A stretch of DNA of 64,000 nt from Paenibacillus contaminans. Lineage in GTDB: Bacteria > Bacillota > Bacilli > Paenibacillales > NBRC-103111. This document shows positions 42,351-51,760 of this stretch, one piece after another. Numbering within the stretch: the first letter of the stretch is position 1; every line of letters begins with the position of its first letter. Made by a program: the position numbers and the translations under genes. The notes below the pieces were generated by a model that ran no database searches, had not been told where the DNA came from, and was given only the letters and a program-made list of their open reading frames with translations. The stretch lies in assembly GCF_003285015.1 (NCBI RefSeq), contig NZ_QMFB01000030.1:231-64230 (forward strand), read 5' to 3'.

Positions 42351-45122
42351 TCAATCCATCGGAAACATTGGAATGATCATCCTTACCGTCGTCCCGCGCC
42401 CCAGTTCGCTTTCGATTTGAAGGCCGCAGCTCTCCCCATAGTTCAGCTTCATCCTTGCATTTACGTTGAAAATGCCGATTCTTTGCACGGTCGGACCGGC
42501 CAGCTGATCTCTGATTTCTCGAAGCTCGCGCTCGCCGATTCCGTTTCCGTCATCCTTGACCTCCAGCTCGATGAAGCCGCCTGCGGCGCGAATCGACACC
42601 TCGATCCGCAAACTATCCTGCCCGAAGGAACCGTGCTGGATCGCATTCTCGATGACCGGCTGCAAAATCAGCTTCAGCGTCCGGCACTCCAACGCCGCAT
42701 CATCGATATTCCATTCGCAGACGATATGCTCGTACCGGTGCTTCATTAAGTGAACATACGATTTGGCATAGGCGATTTCTTCTTTAAGCGGCACCAGCAG
42801 CTGTTCTTTGTTCGTAATATAGCGGAACAGCCGGCTTAAAGATGTGACCATCTCGATCGCTTTCGCTCGTTCGTCCTTCTCGATCATAAAGATGAACGTG
42901 TCGAGCGTATTGTACAAAAAATGCGGATTGATCTGCGCCTGCAGCGCGGTAATTTGCGTTTCCCGTTTCTCGTATTGCAGTCTGATCCGCTCCCGGTCTG
43001 CGATCATCGCCTCGTCGATCAAATCCTCGATTCTTCCGATCATCGCATTGAAGGTGCGTCCGAGTTGATCCACCTCATCGATCATCGCCTCCCCGTCGGC
43101 GTAATGAGAGTCGACATCCTCAAGCTCGAAGCGCATAAACAGCAAATTCAGCCTGTTTAACGGCTTGAGCAGCAGATGAGCCATCACGTAGGACAAGATC
43201 AGAACAAGCAGAAAAATGATAACGACCAAATACAGATCGTTATAGATCAGCCGGAGACTTTCGTTGCGCACGCTCGAATAGTCGTAAACGGATACGTAAG
43301 TCCACGGCAAATGCTTCAGCTTCGTCGTGTAGACGTACTGCTTTTTCCCATTAACGACGGTGTAGCCGTCTTCGCCGGGCGCGATGGCTTCCGAGTCGAA
43401 CTTTTGCAGGATTGCATCCTTGTTCTGATGGGAAATGATTTGCTGATTCCAATCGACCAGGAACGTCTCGTTGTCGCCGCCCTTCCCGTTGGCGTACAAA
43501 TTCCGCAAATAAATGCCGTCGATGCTTAAGGTGATATAACCGATCGTCTCGGATATCTGAGACAAATTTTTGACGGGAATACCCAGCGTCACCGCATGGT
43601 TGCCCAAATCGTCCGTTTCGACGGAATAACCGAAAAAGCTGCCGGATGATTTCATCTTATCGAAAATCTGCTTGCCGTCCAACTCGGGCAGCTCGACCCG
43701 GTTCGAATACAGCAGCTGGAAATGACGGTCGAAAATCCGGATCGTATCCTTGTCGCTTCCCAAATACCGGTATTCGCTGACAATCTTGTGAATCTCCTTG
43801 AATCCCGCTTTAACGCCGCCCGGCTGCATCCGCAAATCCGACTGTACAATGCTATCGAATGCCAGCCTCGTCATAATGATTTCTTTCTGGTTCAGAAAAT
43901 GCTCGATTTCATTGGCGTTTTTCTCGTAGACGGTATAATAGCTTCTTTTGATTTCATTAGCCATAATCGTCGAGGACTGCCAGTAGTAAATGACGATGAA
44001 CGAGAGCAGCGGCAGCATGATCGTGATCAGAAAATACAGAAAAAACCGGTCGCGCAAATACAGCTTCCGCGACTTCCCCGGCCCCCTGAACCTATTTAGC
44101 GGGTTTTTCTCGATATCGTACCGCTCCAGCAGGAGAATCAAGCGCCGGACCGGAAACAATATTTTGCCGGAAATGCTCCGTGACGAAACGAACGCCATCC
44201 CGATGCAAAGGACGAACGTTCCCGCAATCAGCGTGCCGATCAGCCGAACCTGCTTGTTGTGAAAACCATTTTCCTCCAAATACAGAAGCTTAAGCTGGTA
44301 GAACGGAATATTTTTGATCCTGATGTTGATGTTGTTTTTCACGATTTTTCCCGAGTCGCCCGCCCGCTCTATCGCATCGCCTATGTCCTCGAGCTTTAGC
44401 TCGTTGAAGGTGCCGCCTTTGAAAATATCGATCATCCGATCGTTTATCAGCGCGATATGCTCATGTCCCGCAACCGCCTCGGTAAATTCGGTCGAATCGA
44501 GAACGACGAACAGCGTCCCGTACCGTTTGCCGTTTTTGTCGGTCAGCACATTCGCAAGGTACAGGCTTCCGTCCAGCATCGCAAGCGTCGCGTCGCTTAT
44601 CGTTTTGCCGTTCTCCTCGCCCGCCGAGAAAAAGTCCCTTGTCTTGCCCGGAGGCACAAGACTCGTTTCATTGTTTTTTTTGACAAGCATGTCCCTGCCA
44701 ACAAGTCCGTAATCGACATATTTCTGATTCGAGCTGAACTGATTGTTATCCGTTAGGACGAGAATATGCTTGACGAAGGCGTTCTCTTTCTCAATATTGT
44801 ACAGGTACGATTCGATCTCTTTGGAGAGAAAATATTTCCGGTATGGATCGAGTTTGTCGTTCTGCAAATCTTCGATGTAGGAGATCAGCCTTTCGTTGTG
44901 CTTCAAATTATCGGCGATATGATACAGCCCGTCGAAAATTTTACCGACATCATAGGCGATCTGATTCATTCTCGTGCTGTGAATGAAATCTTTTTTCTCG
45001 GTGATGAACATTTTGGTTTTGACGTAAAGAATCGAGCCTGTCAGCAGCATCAGCACAAGTCCGACCGCAAGCGCGACGATTATCAGAAAACGGCTGAATT
45101 TGATTTTACGATTTCGCTTCAT
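42351..45122 (-). CDS. YesM-type sensor histidine kinase with two extracytoplasmic sensor modules
   Basis: The 923-residue protein is far longer than the usual 580-600. It has four membrane helices: TM1 11-34, TM2 294-315, TM3 360-382 and TM4 629-650. Residues 35-293 and 383-628 are two separate extracytoplasmic domains, each Cache-like (FVKHILVLTDNNQFSSNQK; DTIRIFDRHFQLLYSNR). A short HAMP-like piece follows TM2 (KILFPVRRLILLLERYD) and a full HAMP follows TM4. The cytoplasmic part has His733 in INPHFLYNTLD, N-box Asn826 (VIENAIQHG) and G-box DDGNGIG. The ATG at 45122 overlaps the response regulator gene by 17 bases. Confidence 0.92.
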   Translation of the reverse strand: MKRNRKIKFSRFLIIVALAVGLVLMLLTGSILYVKTKMFITEKKDFIHSTRMNQIAYDVGKIFDGLYHIADNLKHNERLISYIEDLQNDKLDPYRKYFLSKEIESYLYNIEKENAFVKHILVLTDNNQFSSNQKYVDYGLVGRDMLVKKNNETSLVPPGKTRDFFSAGEENGKTISDATLAMLDGSLYLANVLTDKNGKRYGTLFVVLDSTEFTEAVAGHEHIALINDRMIDIFKGGTFNELKLEDIGDAIERAGDSGKIVKNNINIRIKNIPFYQLKLLYLEENGFHNKQVRLIGTLIAGTFVLCIGMAFVSSRSISGKILFPVRRLILLLERYDIEKNPLNRFRGPGKSRKLYLRDRFFLYFLITIMLPLLSFIVIYYWQSSTIMANEIKRSYYTVYEKNANEIEHFLNQKEIIMTRLAFDSIVQSDLRMQPGGVKAGFKEIHKIVSEYRYLGSDKDTIRIFDRHFQLLYSNRVELPELDGKQIFDKMKSSGSFFGYSVETDDLGNHAVTLGIPVKNLSQISETIGYITLSIDGIYLRNLYANGKGGDNETFLVDWNQQIISHQNKDAILQKFDSEAIAPGEDGYTVVNGKKQYVYTTKLKHLPWTYVSVYDYSSVRNESLRLIYNDLYLVVIIFLLVLILSYVMAHLLLKPLNRLNLLFMRFELEDVDSHYADGEAMIDEVDQLGRTFNAMIGRIEDLIDEAMIADRERIRLQYEKRETQITALQAQINPHFLYNTLDTFIFMIEKDERAKAIEMVTSLSRLFRYITNKEQLLVPLKEEIAYAKSYVHLMKHRYEHIVCEWNIDDAALECRTLKLILQPVIENAIQHGSFGQDSLRIEVSIRAAGGFIELEVKDDGNGIGERELREIRDQLAGPTVQRIGIFNVNARMKLNYGESCGLQIESELGRGTTVRMIIPMFPMD

Positions 45123-46707
45123 TCGGCTCATACTCCGTCTTCGCTGCAAAAATACCCGATCTGTACAAGAGCGGTTTTACGCCGACGATCGACTTGAACA
45201 CTTTATTGAAATAGGAAAAATTTTTGTACCCGACCATGAGCGAAACTTCTTTGATCCGGTAATTCGTTTGCTTGATCAGCTCGGCCGCTTTATTTACCCG
45301 GGCTTCGTTGACATAATCGACGAAATTTTGACCGGTTTGCTTCTTGAACATATGGCTGAAATAAGAAGCGTTGATGAACAGCGATTCCGCCACCTCTTCG
45401 AGCGATATTTTGTCTGCCAGATGGCGCTGCACATGCGCTTTGGCGCGGGCGACATAGTCATGAGGGTTTTCCGCCAAGCTCGCCTCCGGCTCAACGCCCC
45501 ATCCGCCTGCCATGTCGAGAAACCAGGCTTTCAGCTCGTACAAGGAACGGAACGACTGAATGCGCTCCAGCGCTTCCTTCCTTTCCGGCAGCCTGATCCT
45601 GATGCTCCGCTCTCTCGCCTTTAGATGGATTGCAATCAGCAGCTCGATGCATGCGGAGTGCAGATCGCGAACGTCGCTTTTGCCGTGCTGCTCGACCTGC
45701 CGGAAGAACGCTTCAAGTGGATGAATGCCGCCGCCAGTAGTCGATTGGGTGAAAAGCGACTGCACCGTCTCCTCGATCAGATCATTTATGCTGCTCGCCG
45801 GCGGTTCATGCCGTACGATATCCTGGTAAAAAAAGAGGCTTTCAGCCGGCCGGAAATACCGGCAGCTGGAAGCAAAAATCGCCTCATTGTAGGAACGGGC
45901 GATCGCGCCTGGCTCATCATATAAATTGCCTACCCCAATCGTCAATCCCGCCGAACCGTCAAGCTCGTCGCCGAGCCGCTCCAGCTTTTCGGCAAAATCA
46001 AGGAGTAAACGCTGTACGCTCCCTTTTGAAAGCGGTTTCTTATCGTGAAAAAAAATAACGTGGCACCCGCCGTAATAAATCGCAGGGATGTCGTGACCGC
46101 CCCAAAACTTCGCGCTCATGTGAAGCGCGCTTTGCAGGCTCGAAAACCGCATTTCCCGCCCGGCCCGATGCTCGAAGGCGCATATCGCAACGCGCGTGTA
46201 ATGATTCAAGCCTTGCAGCTTGAGCTCGGTCAAGCGTTCGCTTAACGGCTCCGTATGCGTTCCTTTGAGCAAATCGATCAAAAACCGTTCCCTTGTATCC
46301 TCGCCGCTTCTTGAACCATGCTCTTGGTCCAATTCGCAAGCGATCCGCTGGAACAGCTCTCTAAATTCATCTTGAGCAAGCGGCTTCAGCAAATATCCTT
46401 TAACCCCCGCCCGAATGGCGTCCTGTGCATATTTAAAATCGTCGTAAGCGCTCAAGATCACGACCTTCACGTCGGGATACCGTTCCCGAAGCGAACCGGC
46501 CAGCTCAAGCCCGTCCATACCGGGCATTCGGATATCCGTCAGCACGACATGAGGTTTGCAGCTCTCGGCCAGCCGAAGCGCCTCCCGCCCGTCGCATGCC
46601 GCGCCGACGATCCGCATCCCCAGGCTTTCCCAAGGAAACGATTGAACAATCCGCTCTCTGACCTGCTTCTCGTCGTCCGCCACTATGACTCTATACGGTT
46701 GTGTCAT
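45106..46707 (-). CDS. YesN-type response regulator with AraC DNA-binding domain
   Basis: The 533-residue protein has a receiver domain (VIVADDEKQVRER, Asp58 in VVLTDIRMPGMDG, YLLKPLA), a long middle region of YesN type, and a C-terminal AraC domain (KISLEEVAESLFINASYFSHMFKKQTGQNF, RIKEVSLMVGYKNFSYFNKVFKSIVGVKP). The ATG at 46707 follows GGGAGG. It is translated with the overlapping kinase and should activate the importer/sialidase operon downstream. Confidence 0.93.
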   Translation of the reverse strand: MTQPYRVIVADDEKQVRERIVQSFPWESLGMRIVGAACDGREALRLAESCKPHVVLTDIRMPGMDGLELAGSLRERYPDVKVVILSAYDDFKYAQDAIRAGVKGYLLKPLAQDEFRELFQRIACELDQEHGSRSGEDTRERFLIDLLKGTHTEPLSERLTELKLQGLNHYTRVAICAFEHRAGREMRFSSLQSALHMSAKFWGGHDIPAIYYGGCHVIFFHDKKPLSKGSVQRLLLDFAEKLERLGDELDGSAGLTIGVGNLYDEPGAIARSYNEAIFASSCRYFRPAESLFFYQDIVRHEPPASSINDLIEETVQSLFTQSTTGGGIHPLEAFFRQVEQHGKSDVRDLHSACIELLIAIHLKARERSIRIRLPERKEALERIQSFRSLYELKAWFLDMAGGWGVEPEASLAENPHDYVARAKAHVQRHLADKISLEEVAESLFINASYFSHMFKKQTGQNFVDYVNEARVNKAAELIKQTNYRIKEVSLMVGYKNFSYFNKVFKSIVGVKPLLYRSGIFAAKTEYEPNEAKS

Positions 46708-46797
46708 CCTGCTTCCTCCCGTCATGCTCACTTTATGGCCGTGACCGGCTTTTTGTCAATGTCACCAATTGGATGCCTTTAATGCATAACTCGGTTC

Positions 46798-47140
46798 GGC
46801 GCGCGCTCTGTGAAGAACCGACGAGGCTCAGAGCGGCGCGTTGTGAAGAGCGCCGAGGCTCAAACAGATATACGTAGCGACCCCGTGCGCTGTGAAGAGC
46901 GCCGGCACTCAGACAGATACGGAGCGACCCCGTACACTATGAAGAGCGCCGGGGCCCAGATAGATACGGAGCCCCCCGTGCGCTGTGAAGAACGCCGTGG
47001 CTTAGACCGGTGCGTAACCCGTGCATTGAGAAAAGTGTCGGAGCTCAGAACGGTGCGGCGCACATCCGTACAGAGCGTAGAGCGCCGGGGTTCAAAACGG
47101 TGCGGCGCACACCTCGTGCGCTGAATGCTGCGCGGTATAG
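46798..47140. repeat. Degenerate tandem array of a ~47-bp GC-rich unit
   Basis: About seven to eight units share TGTGAAGAGCGCCG and GGTGCG/ACGGAGCG blocks, with TGAAGAG anchors near 46811, 46844, 46893, 46940, 46986, 47027 and 47076 (spacing 41-49). Many units carry a small hairpin GCGCT-GTGAAG-AGCGC. A plus-strand frame through the array (46810-47124) is very rich in Arg/Cys and is not credible as a gene. The array lies between the response regulator and the lyase gene, in the upstream region of the former. Confidence 0.8.
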
Positions 47141-47173
47141 TGTCGATTTGACGACGGTCGGCCCCATGCGCGG

Positions 47174-48100
47174 TTATATCCCGCTTTGCTCAATGAAGCT
47201 CATTATTTTGTCGTTCAAACGTGCGACCCGTTCCATGTCCGACTCCGGAATCGGCAGCAGCGGCATCCGCGGCTCACCGATATCGAAGCCGCGCAGGTTT
47301 AATATCGCTTTGCAGCCTCCGTACAAGGACGGAAGCGCGAGCAGCTCGACGATAATCTCATTCACGCGGAACTGCCATTCCTTCGCTTCCACCAAACGTC
47401 CCTCGTTGAAGCAGCGCTCGATCTTCAGGAACAGCTCCGGCATAATGCCGTACGTACCGCCGATTCCGCCGTCAGCTCCGATACTTCTGCCTGCCAGGTA
47501 CTGCTCATCCGGTCCGTTAAACACTAGAAAATCCGGGCCTCCCGCCGCCTTGAACTGCTGCAGTTCGAACGTGCTTTCGGACGATATTTTTACGCCGATT
47601 ACCTTCTCCTGTGCCGCCATCCTGGATAGCAGCTCCTTGCTTAGCGTGAAGCCAGTCGTCTGCGGGATATGGTAAATGATAAAAGGCAGCGAGGTGCTGT
47701 CGATGATCGCTTGCCAGTGCCGCTCCACGCTCTGCGGCGACAAGCGGTAGTAGATGGCGGGAACCGCCGATACGGCATCCGCGCCGACCGACTCGGCATG
47801 AACCGCCAGCTCGACGCTGTCGCGAGTGGAAGGAGCGCCGACATGAACGATGACGCTCAGTTGCCGCTCATGCTGCCGTGCTTCCTGCATAACCGCTTCG
47901 AGAGTTTGCTTACGCTCTTCCACGCTTTGCAGCATACCTTCCCCGGTGCTGCCCCCCACATACAATCCGCGAACGCCCGTTTCGCAGTAATGCCGGACCA
48001 GCCGCCTGATTGCCGCAGGGTCGATTGCTCCGCTTTTATCGTAGCACGCGTACATGGCGATCGTTACGCCTTTGAACTTCTCGATATCAATCTTGGCCAC
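47174..48100 (-). CDS. N-acetylneuraminate lyase/DHDPS-family aldolase
   Basis: The TIM-barrel protein of about 308 residues has GLYVGGSTGEG, the form seen in N-acetylneuraminate lyases rather than the GTTGE of dihydrodipicolinate synthases, a catalytic-Tyr segment IIYHIPQTTGF and a Schiff-base Lys in VIGVKISS. Sialic acid lyase splits Neu5Ac into ManNAc and pyruvate. Related aldolases act on other keto-sugars, so the substrate is inferred from the two sialidase-like genes nearby. A GTG start at 48100 has GGAG nine bases upstream; an ATG at 48109 touches that site. Confidence 0.78.
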   Translation of the reverse strand: MAKIDIEKFKGVTIAMYACYDKSGAIDPAAIRRLVRHYCETGVRGLYVGGSTGEGMLQSVEERKQTLEAVMQEARQHERQLSVIVHVGAPSTRDSVELAVHAESVGADAVSAVPAIYYRLSPQSVERHWQAIIDSTSLPFIIYHIPQTTGFTLSKELLSRMAAQEKVIGVKISSESTFELQQFKAAGGPDFLVFNGPDEQYLAGRSIGADGGIGGTYGIMPELFLKIERCFNEGRLVEAKEWQFRVNEIIVELLALPSLYGGCKAILNLRGFDIGEPRMPLLPIPESDMERVARLNDKIMSFIEQSGI

Positions 48101-48574
48101 CGGTTCCATCTCCCATCGGATCTGTTTCCGGATCATTATAAAGGAGTCCGCTGACAATTTTTTTAGATGTTGTTGTTCAATTTTTAGGTAATTCGGGAAG
48201 AAGACGTCTGCTCTTGCTTATGCGGTTGCCTTTTGTAACAATGACTTTGCCTTTTCCTCACAAACCCTCCAGGACAACAGAAAAATAACCGATCGTGCAG
48301 CGATTTCCTGCAGCTCTTAAGCGGAATTCCGCCGCAATTCGCGACATTGGCGTAAATGGCGGATTCGAGGTATAGTATAGGATATTGCCGCTAAATACTG
48401 TGAAACATATAGGGCTCAACAGCAAATCACGCTTGGTTCCAGGTTCAACACAGAAGCGAGTATATAAAATAGGGCGACTCCCCTACGTCATAAAGCGAGT
48501 GATGCAAGCTGGGGGTAATGTGCGATGCGTAATGAAGGGCGTAGAGGATTCGTGCATACTGTGCAACACGATAT
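48101..48574. other. Intergenic region between lyase and molybdoenzyme genes
   Basis: No gene is supported. The minus-strand lyase promoter must lie in the left part. The open frames seen here are continuations through the 51-bp repeat to the right. Confidence 0.5.
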
Positions 48575-48718
48575 ATATGAAAAATCGCATACATTTGCTC
48601 CTTCTGCAGGATTTTCTGCAAATGTATATGAAATATCATACACATTTGATTCATCTGCAGAATTTTCCGCGAATGTACATGAAATATCGCATACATTTGC
48701 TCCATCCGCGAATGAATA
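48575..48718. repeat. 51-bp tandem repeat, about 2.8 units
   Basis: Units begin at 48575, 48626 and 48677, each with ATATGAAA/ACATGAAA followed by ATCGCATACATTTG; the third lacks about 10-15 bases near its end. Each full unit holds an imperfect inverted pair, ATACATTTGC and GCAAATGTAT. Because 51 is a multiple of 3 the repeat stays open on both strands, giving 17-residue repeats that look like protein but lack a start with ribosome binding site. Confidence 0.85.
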
Positions 48719-48839
48719 TAAAAAACACAAAGTACTGGCACGATCAACAGGAAATCGAACAATCATCGAGATACACTTCCTGCTTTTCAAACAAATTCAG
48801 CACGACGATACGAAGGACGGAACATCAAGGAGGAACATC

Positions 48840-49505
48840 ATGAGCACGAAAGCCGACCGCATTAAACGAATGAAATCGCCGGAGATCCCTGCCGAGCTGG
48901 CCGATCGATTGCCGCCGGGACAAGTGTTGACGGAGCGCTTTCCGATTTTGCACGAAGGGGAAGTGCCGGTTTATGACATAGACGCTTGGAATTTGAAAAT
49001 ATTCGGCGAGGTAGATGCCGAGCGCGTGTTCACATTTGAGGAAATCAAATCGCTTCCGCTTACCCGCGTCGTCTGCGATATTCACTGCGTGACGCGATGG
49101 TCCAAATTCGACACCGTTTGGGAAGGCGTCCGTTTCCGCGACCTGCTTGAACTGCTGAAGGTGAAGCCGGAGGCCAAGCATGTGATGATTCATGCCGACA
49201 ACGATTACGATACGAACGTGCCGCTTGACGATCTGATTCGTGACGACGTATTGCTTGCGTATCATTATAACGGCAGTCCTTTGACCGACAAGCACGGGTG
49301 GCCGCTCCGGCTCGTCGTACCGCATTTGTACTTTTGGAAAAGCGCCAAATGGATACGCGGCATCGAGTTTATGAAAGAAGACCGGCCCGGCTTCTGGGAA
49401 CGGAACGGCTTCCACAACTATGCCGACCCATTCAAGGAAATGCGTTTCTCGGGCGAAGCGTTCGATATTCCGGAGGATGAGTGGGTCCGCAAGGAATTCG
49501 ATTGA
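48840..49505 (+). CDS. Sulfite-oxidase-like molybdopterin oxidoreductase (YuiH type)
   Basis: The 221-residue protein has the core of the sulfite oxidase molybdopterin domain: VVCDIHCVTRWS, in which a Cys binds molybdenum, then WEGVRFRDLLELL, a LLAYHYNGSPLTDKHGWPLRLVVPHLYFWKSAKWIRGIE stretch and a C-terminal GFWERNGFHNYADP. It resembles B. subtilis YuiH, a soluble form without heme domain. The ATG at 48840 follows AAGGAGG; the frame is open to 48525 but that part encodes the 51-bp repeat. The stop is followed at once by a 7-bp microsatellite and a terminator. Confidence 0.88.
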   Translation: MSTKADRIKRMKSPEIPAELADRLPPGQVLTERFPILHEGEVPVYDIDAWNLKIFGEVDAERVFTFEEIKSLPLTRVVCDIHCVTRWSKFDTVWEGVRFRDLLELLKVKPEAKHVMIHADNDYDTNVPLDDLIRDDVLLAYHYNGSPLTDKHGWPLRLVVPHLYFWKSAKWIRGIEFMKEDRPGFWERNGFHNYADPFKEMRFSGEAFDIPEDEWVRKEFD

Positions 49506-49541
49506 GGCTTGAGGCTTGAGGCTTGAGGTTTGAGGTTTGAG
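49503..49541 (+). repeat. 7-bp microsatellite GAGGCTT/GAGGTTT
   Basis: TGAGGCT/TGAGGTT repeats about five times starting from the stop codon of the molybdoenzyme gene. It lies outside the reading frame. Confidence 0.85.
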
Positions 49542-49551
49542 ATAGGATTAC

Positions 49552-49591
49552 AAAAAGGATCTGCCCCAACCCCAAAGGCAGATCCTTTTTT
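49552..49591. terminator. Strong terminator between convergent genes
   Basis: AAAAAGGATCTGCC and GGCAGATCCTTTTTT form a 14-bp stem flanked by A and T runs, so it can end both the molybdoenzyme transcript and the long minus-strand gene ending at 49677. Confidence 0.85.
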
Positions 49592-49676
49592 CATTGCGTT
49601 TTTCATCTGCGATCCATTCATTTCGATCTGTATAATCCGTTACGGTTCCACATTGACATTCGAATCACTTTCACTG

Positions 49677-51760
49677 TTAATCCGGCAGCCTATAGATCGC
49701 GATATCATCGATATACAGTTTCTCGCCGAGCACCAGATCGCGGAGTACAATCGTTAAGTTCAGGCTGTTCGGCTGTACGCCGTCATAGTCGGGCTGAATT
49801 TCGAAATCATATTCGAACATGACCCAAGTGCCGTTGCCTGAAGATGAAATTGGCGCTGCGTCGGACACAATTGCGGCTAGAGTTGTTCCGCCTGCTTGAT
49901 CCTTGACCGCTCCCCATAATTGAATGGTGCCCATCGTTTCCACGCCCACAGGTACATAATAGTACAATGTAAATTTGTATGTTCCGCTCGTAACGGAAAC
50001 GTCCTGGACCAGCCCTGCATGAGACGGACTTCCTGCGTCAAAGCTGTAGCTGCCGGAACGTTTGATTTCTGCGGTTCGCTTGCCGGGATCATCCGGATTA
50101 GCGCCCCAGTACCACCAATTCGGCGTTACGCTCATATCTCCGGCATCTCCGGTTTCGAACGAGGAATTCAGGACTAAATTGATTATCCCTCCTTCTGCGG
50201 CAACAACAAAAGGCAAGGATTCCTTCACAGTACCATCATCGTACGAGACAAGGTACGCCACATGCTGTTCTTCCGATGAAACCGGAATGACAGGAACGGT
50301 TAATGCCGCCGTTTGAGCTGCAGCATTCCACGTCATCGCCGAAGGCGTTACCGGCACCGCTTCAAGCCCGTTGATTTGCTGCCGAACGGTAAATTTGTTT
50401 ATATCCGGCTGCTGCAAAAGCGTGTTGTCGAATATTACGTTAACCGTACCTTGCTCCGCTTGCACCGAATACTCCGGCAACTTATAAATCGCGATATCAT
50501 CGATGTACAACTTCTCGCCTAGTTCGAGGTCGCGAATCACAACCGTAAGATTCAAGTTATGAGGCTGTGCGCCTGCATAGTCGGGTTGGATGTCGAAAAC
50601 ATAGTCAAACTTTACCCAACTGCCATTGCTCGAATTGGAGATCGGTTCTGCGCCCGACACGATATTAGCGAGATTTGTCCCTGCGACTTGATCCTTGATC
50701 GTGCCCCACATTTGAATGGAGCCTGTGGTTTCCAAGCCTTGGGGTACATAATAATACATCGTAAATTTGTATTTGCCGCTTGAAACCGGAACATCCTGCA
50801 CCAGCCCCGCATGGGCCGGACTTCCTGCGTCAAAGCTGTAGCTGCCCGTTCGTTTGATTGCCGTCGTTCGTTTGCCGGGATCGTCCGGGTTAGCGCCCCA
50901 ATACCACCAATTCGGCAGCATTGCAGGATTCGGATCTCCCGCTTCGAACGACGGATTCCGAATCAAATTCGTGACGCCTCCTTCGGCTGCAATATTGAGA
51001 GGGGTCGATTCGGCGACATCGCCGCCATCGTAAGTTACAAGGTACCAGACGTTTTGCTGCTCCGAAGACGGCGCAATGACCGGAACGGTTAATGATGCCG
51101 TCTTCGTTGAGGAATCCCATTGTAATGCCAAAGGCGTTACCGGCGTTGCGGCATGCCCGTTGATTTGCTGCTGCACGGTGAATTTACTCATATCCGGCGC
51201 CTGTACGTAAGTATTATTGAATAACACATGTACCGTACCCGGCTCGGCATGCACCGAATAATCTGGCAGCTTGTTGATCGCAATGTCATCGATATACAGC
51301 TTCTCGCCCGGCTCCAGATCGTGAACGACAACCGTAAAATTTAAATTATGAGGCTGTACGCCGGCATAATCCGGTTGAATGTCAAAATCGTATTCGAACT
51401 TTACCCAGCCGCTCTCCGAATCGGAAATCGGCGCTGCGTCCGAAACCGCGGCAGCCAAATTCGTTCCTCCGACTTGATCCTTAACCGTACCCCAAAATTG
51501 AATGGAGCCTGTGGTTTCCATGCCTTGGGGTACATAATAATACATCGTGAATTTGTATTTTCCGCTTGAAACCGGCACATCCTGAACCAGCCCCGCATGC
51601 GACGGGCTTCCGGCATCAAAGCTGTAGCTTCCGGAACGCTTGATTTCCGATGTCCGCTTGCCGGGATTCGAAGGATCAGCCCCCCAATACCACCAATTCG
51701 CCGACAATACGGGATCATTCGGCTCCCCTATTTCAAATGACGGGTCCGTCACTAAATTAT
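49677..51760 (-). repeat. Three tandem CBM-Ig repeats within the SLH protein
   Basis: Near-identical DNA blocks start at about 51755, 50970 and 50190 (spacing about 785 bp). Each encodes NL...PSFE..., WWYWGA, KRSGSYSFDAGSP, YYYVPQG and EKLYIDDIAI; the last lacks the following Ig-like piece. Confidence 0.8.

Noticed and set aside
46810..47124. 104-codon plus-strand frame through the 47-bp array
   Set aside because: Produced by the repeat; very rich in Arg and Cys and without ribosome binding site.
48525..48839. N-terminal extension of the sulfite-oxidase-like protein
   Set aside because: The extension encodes the 51-bp repeat, while an AAGGAGG site points to the ATG at 48840 and homologues begin there.
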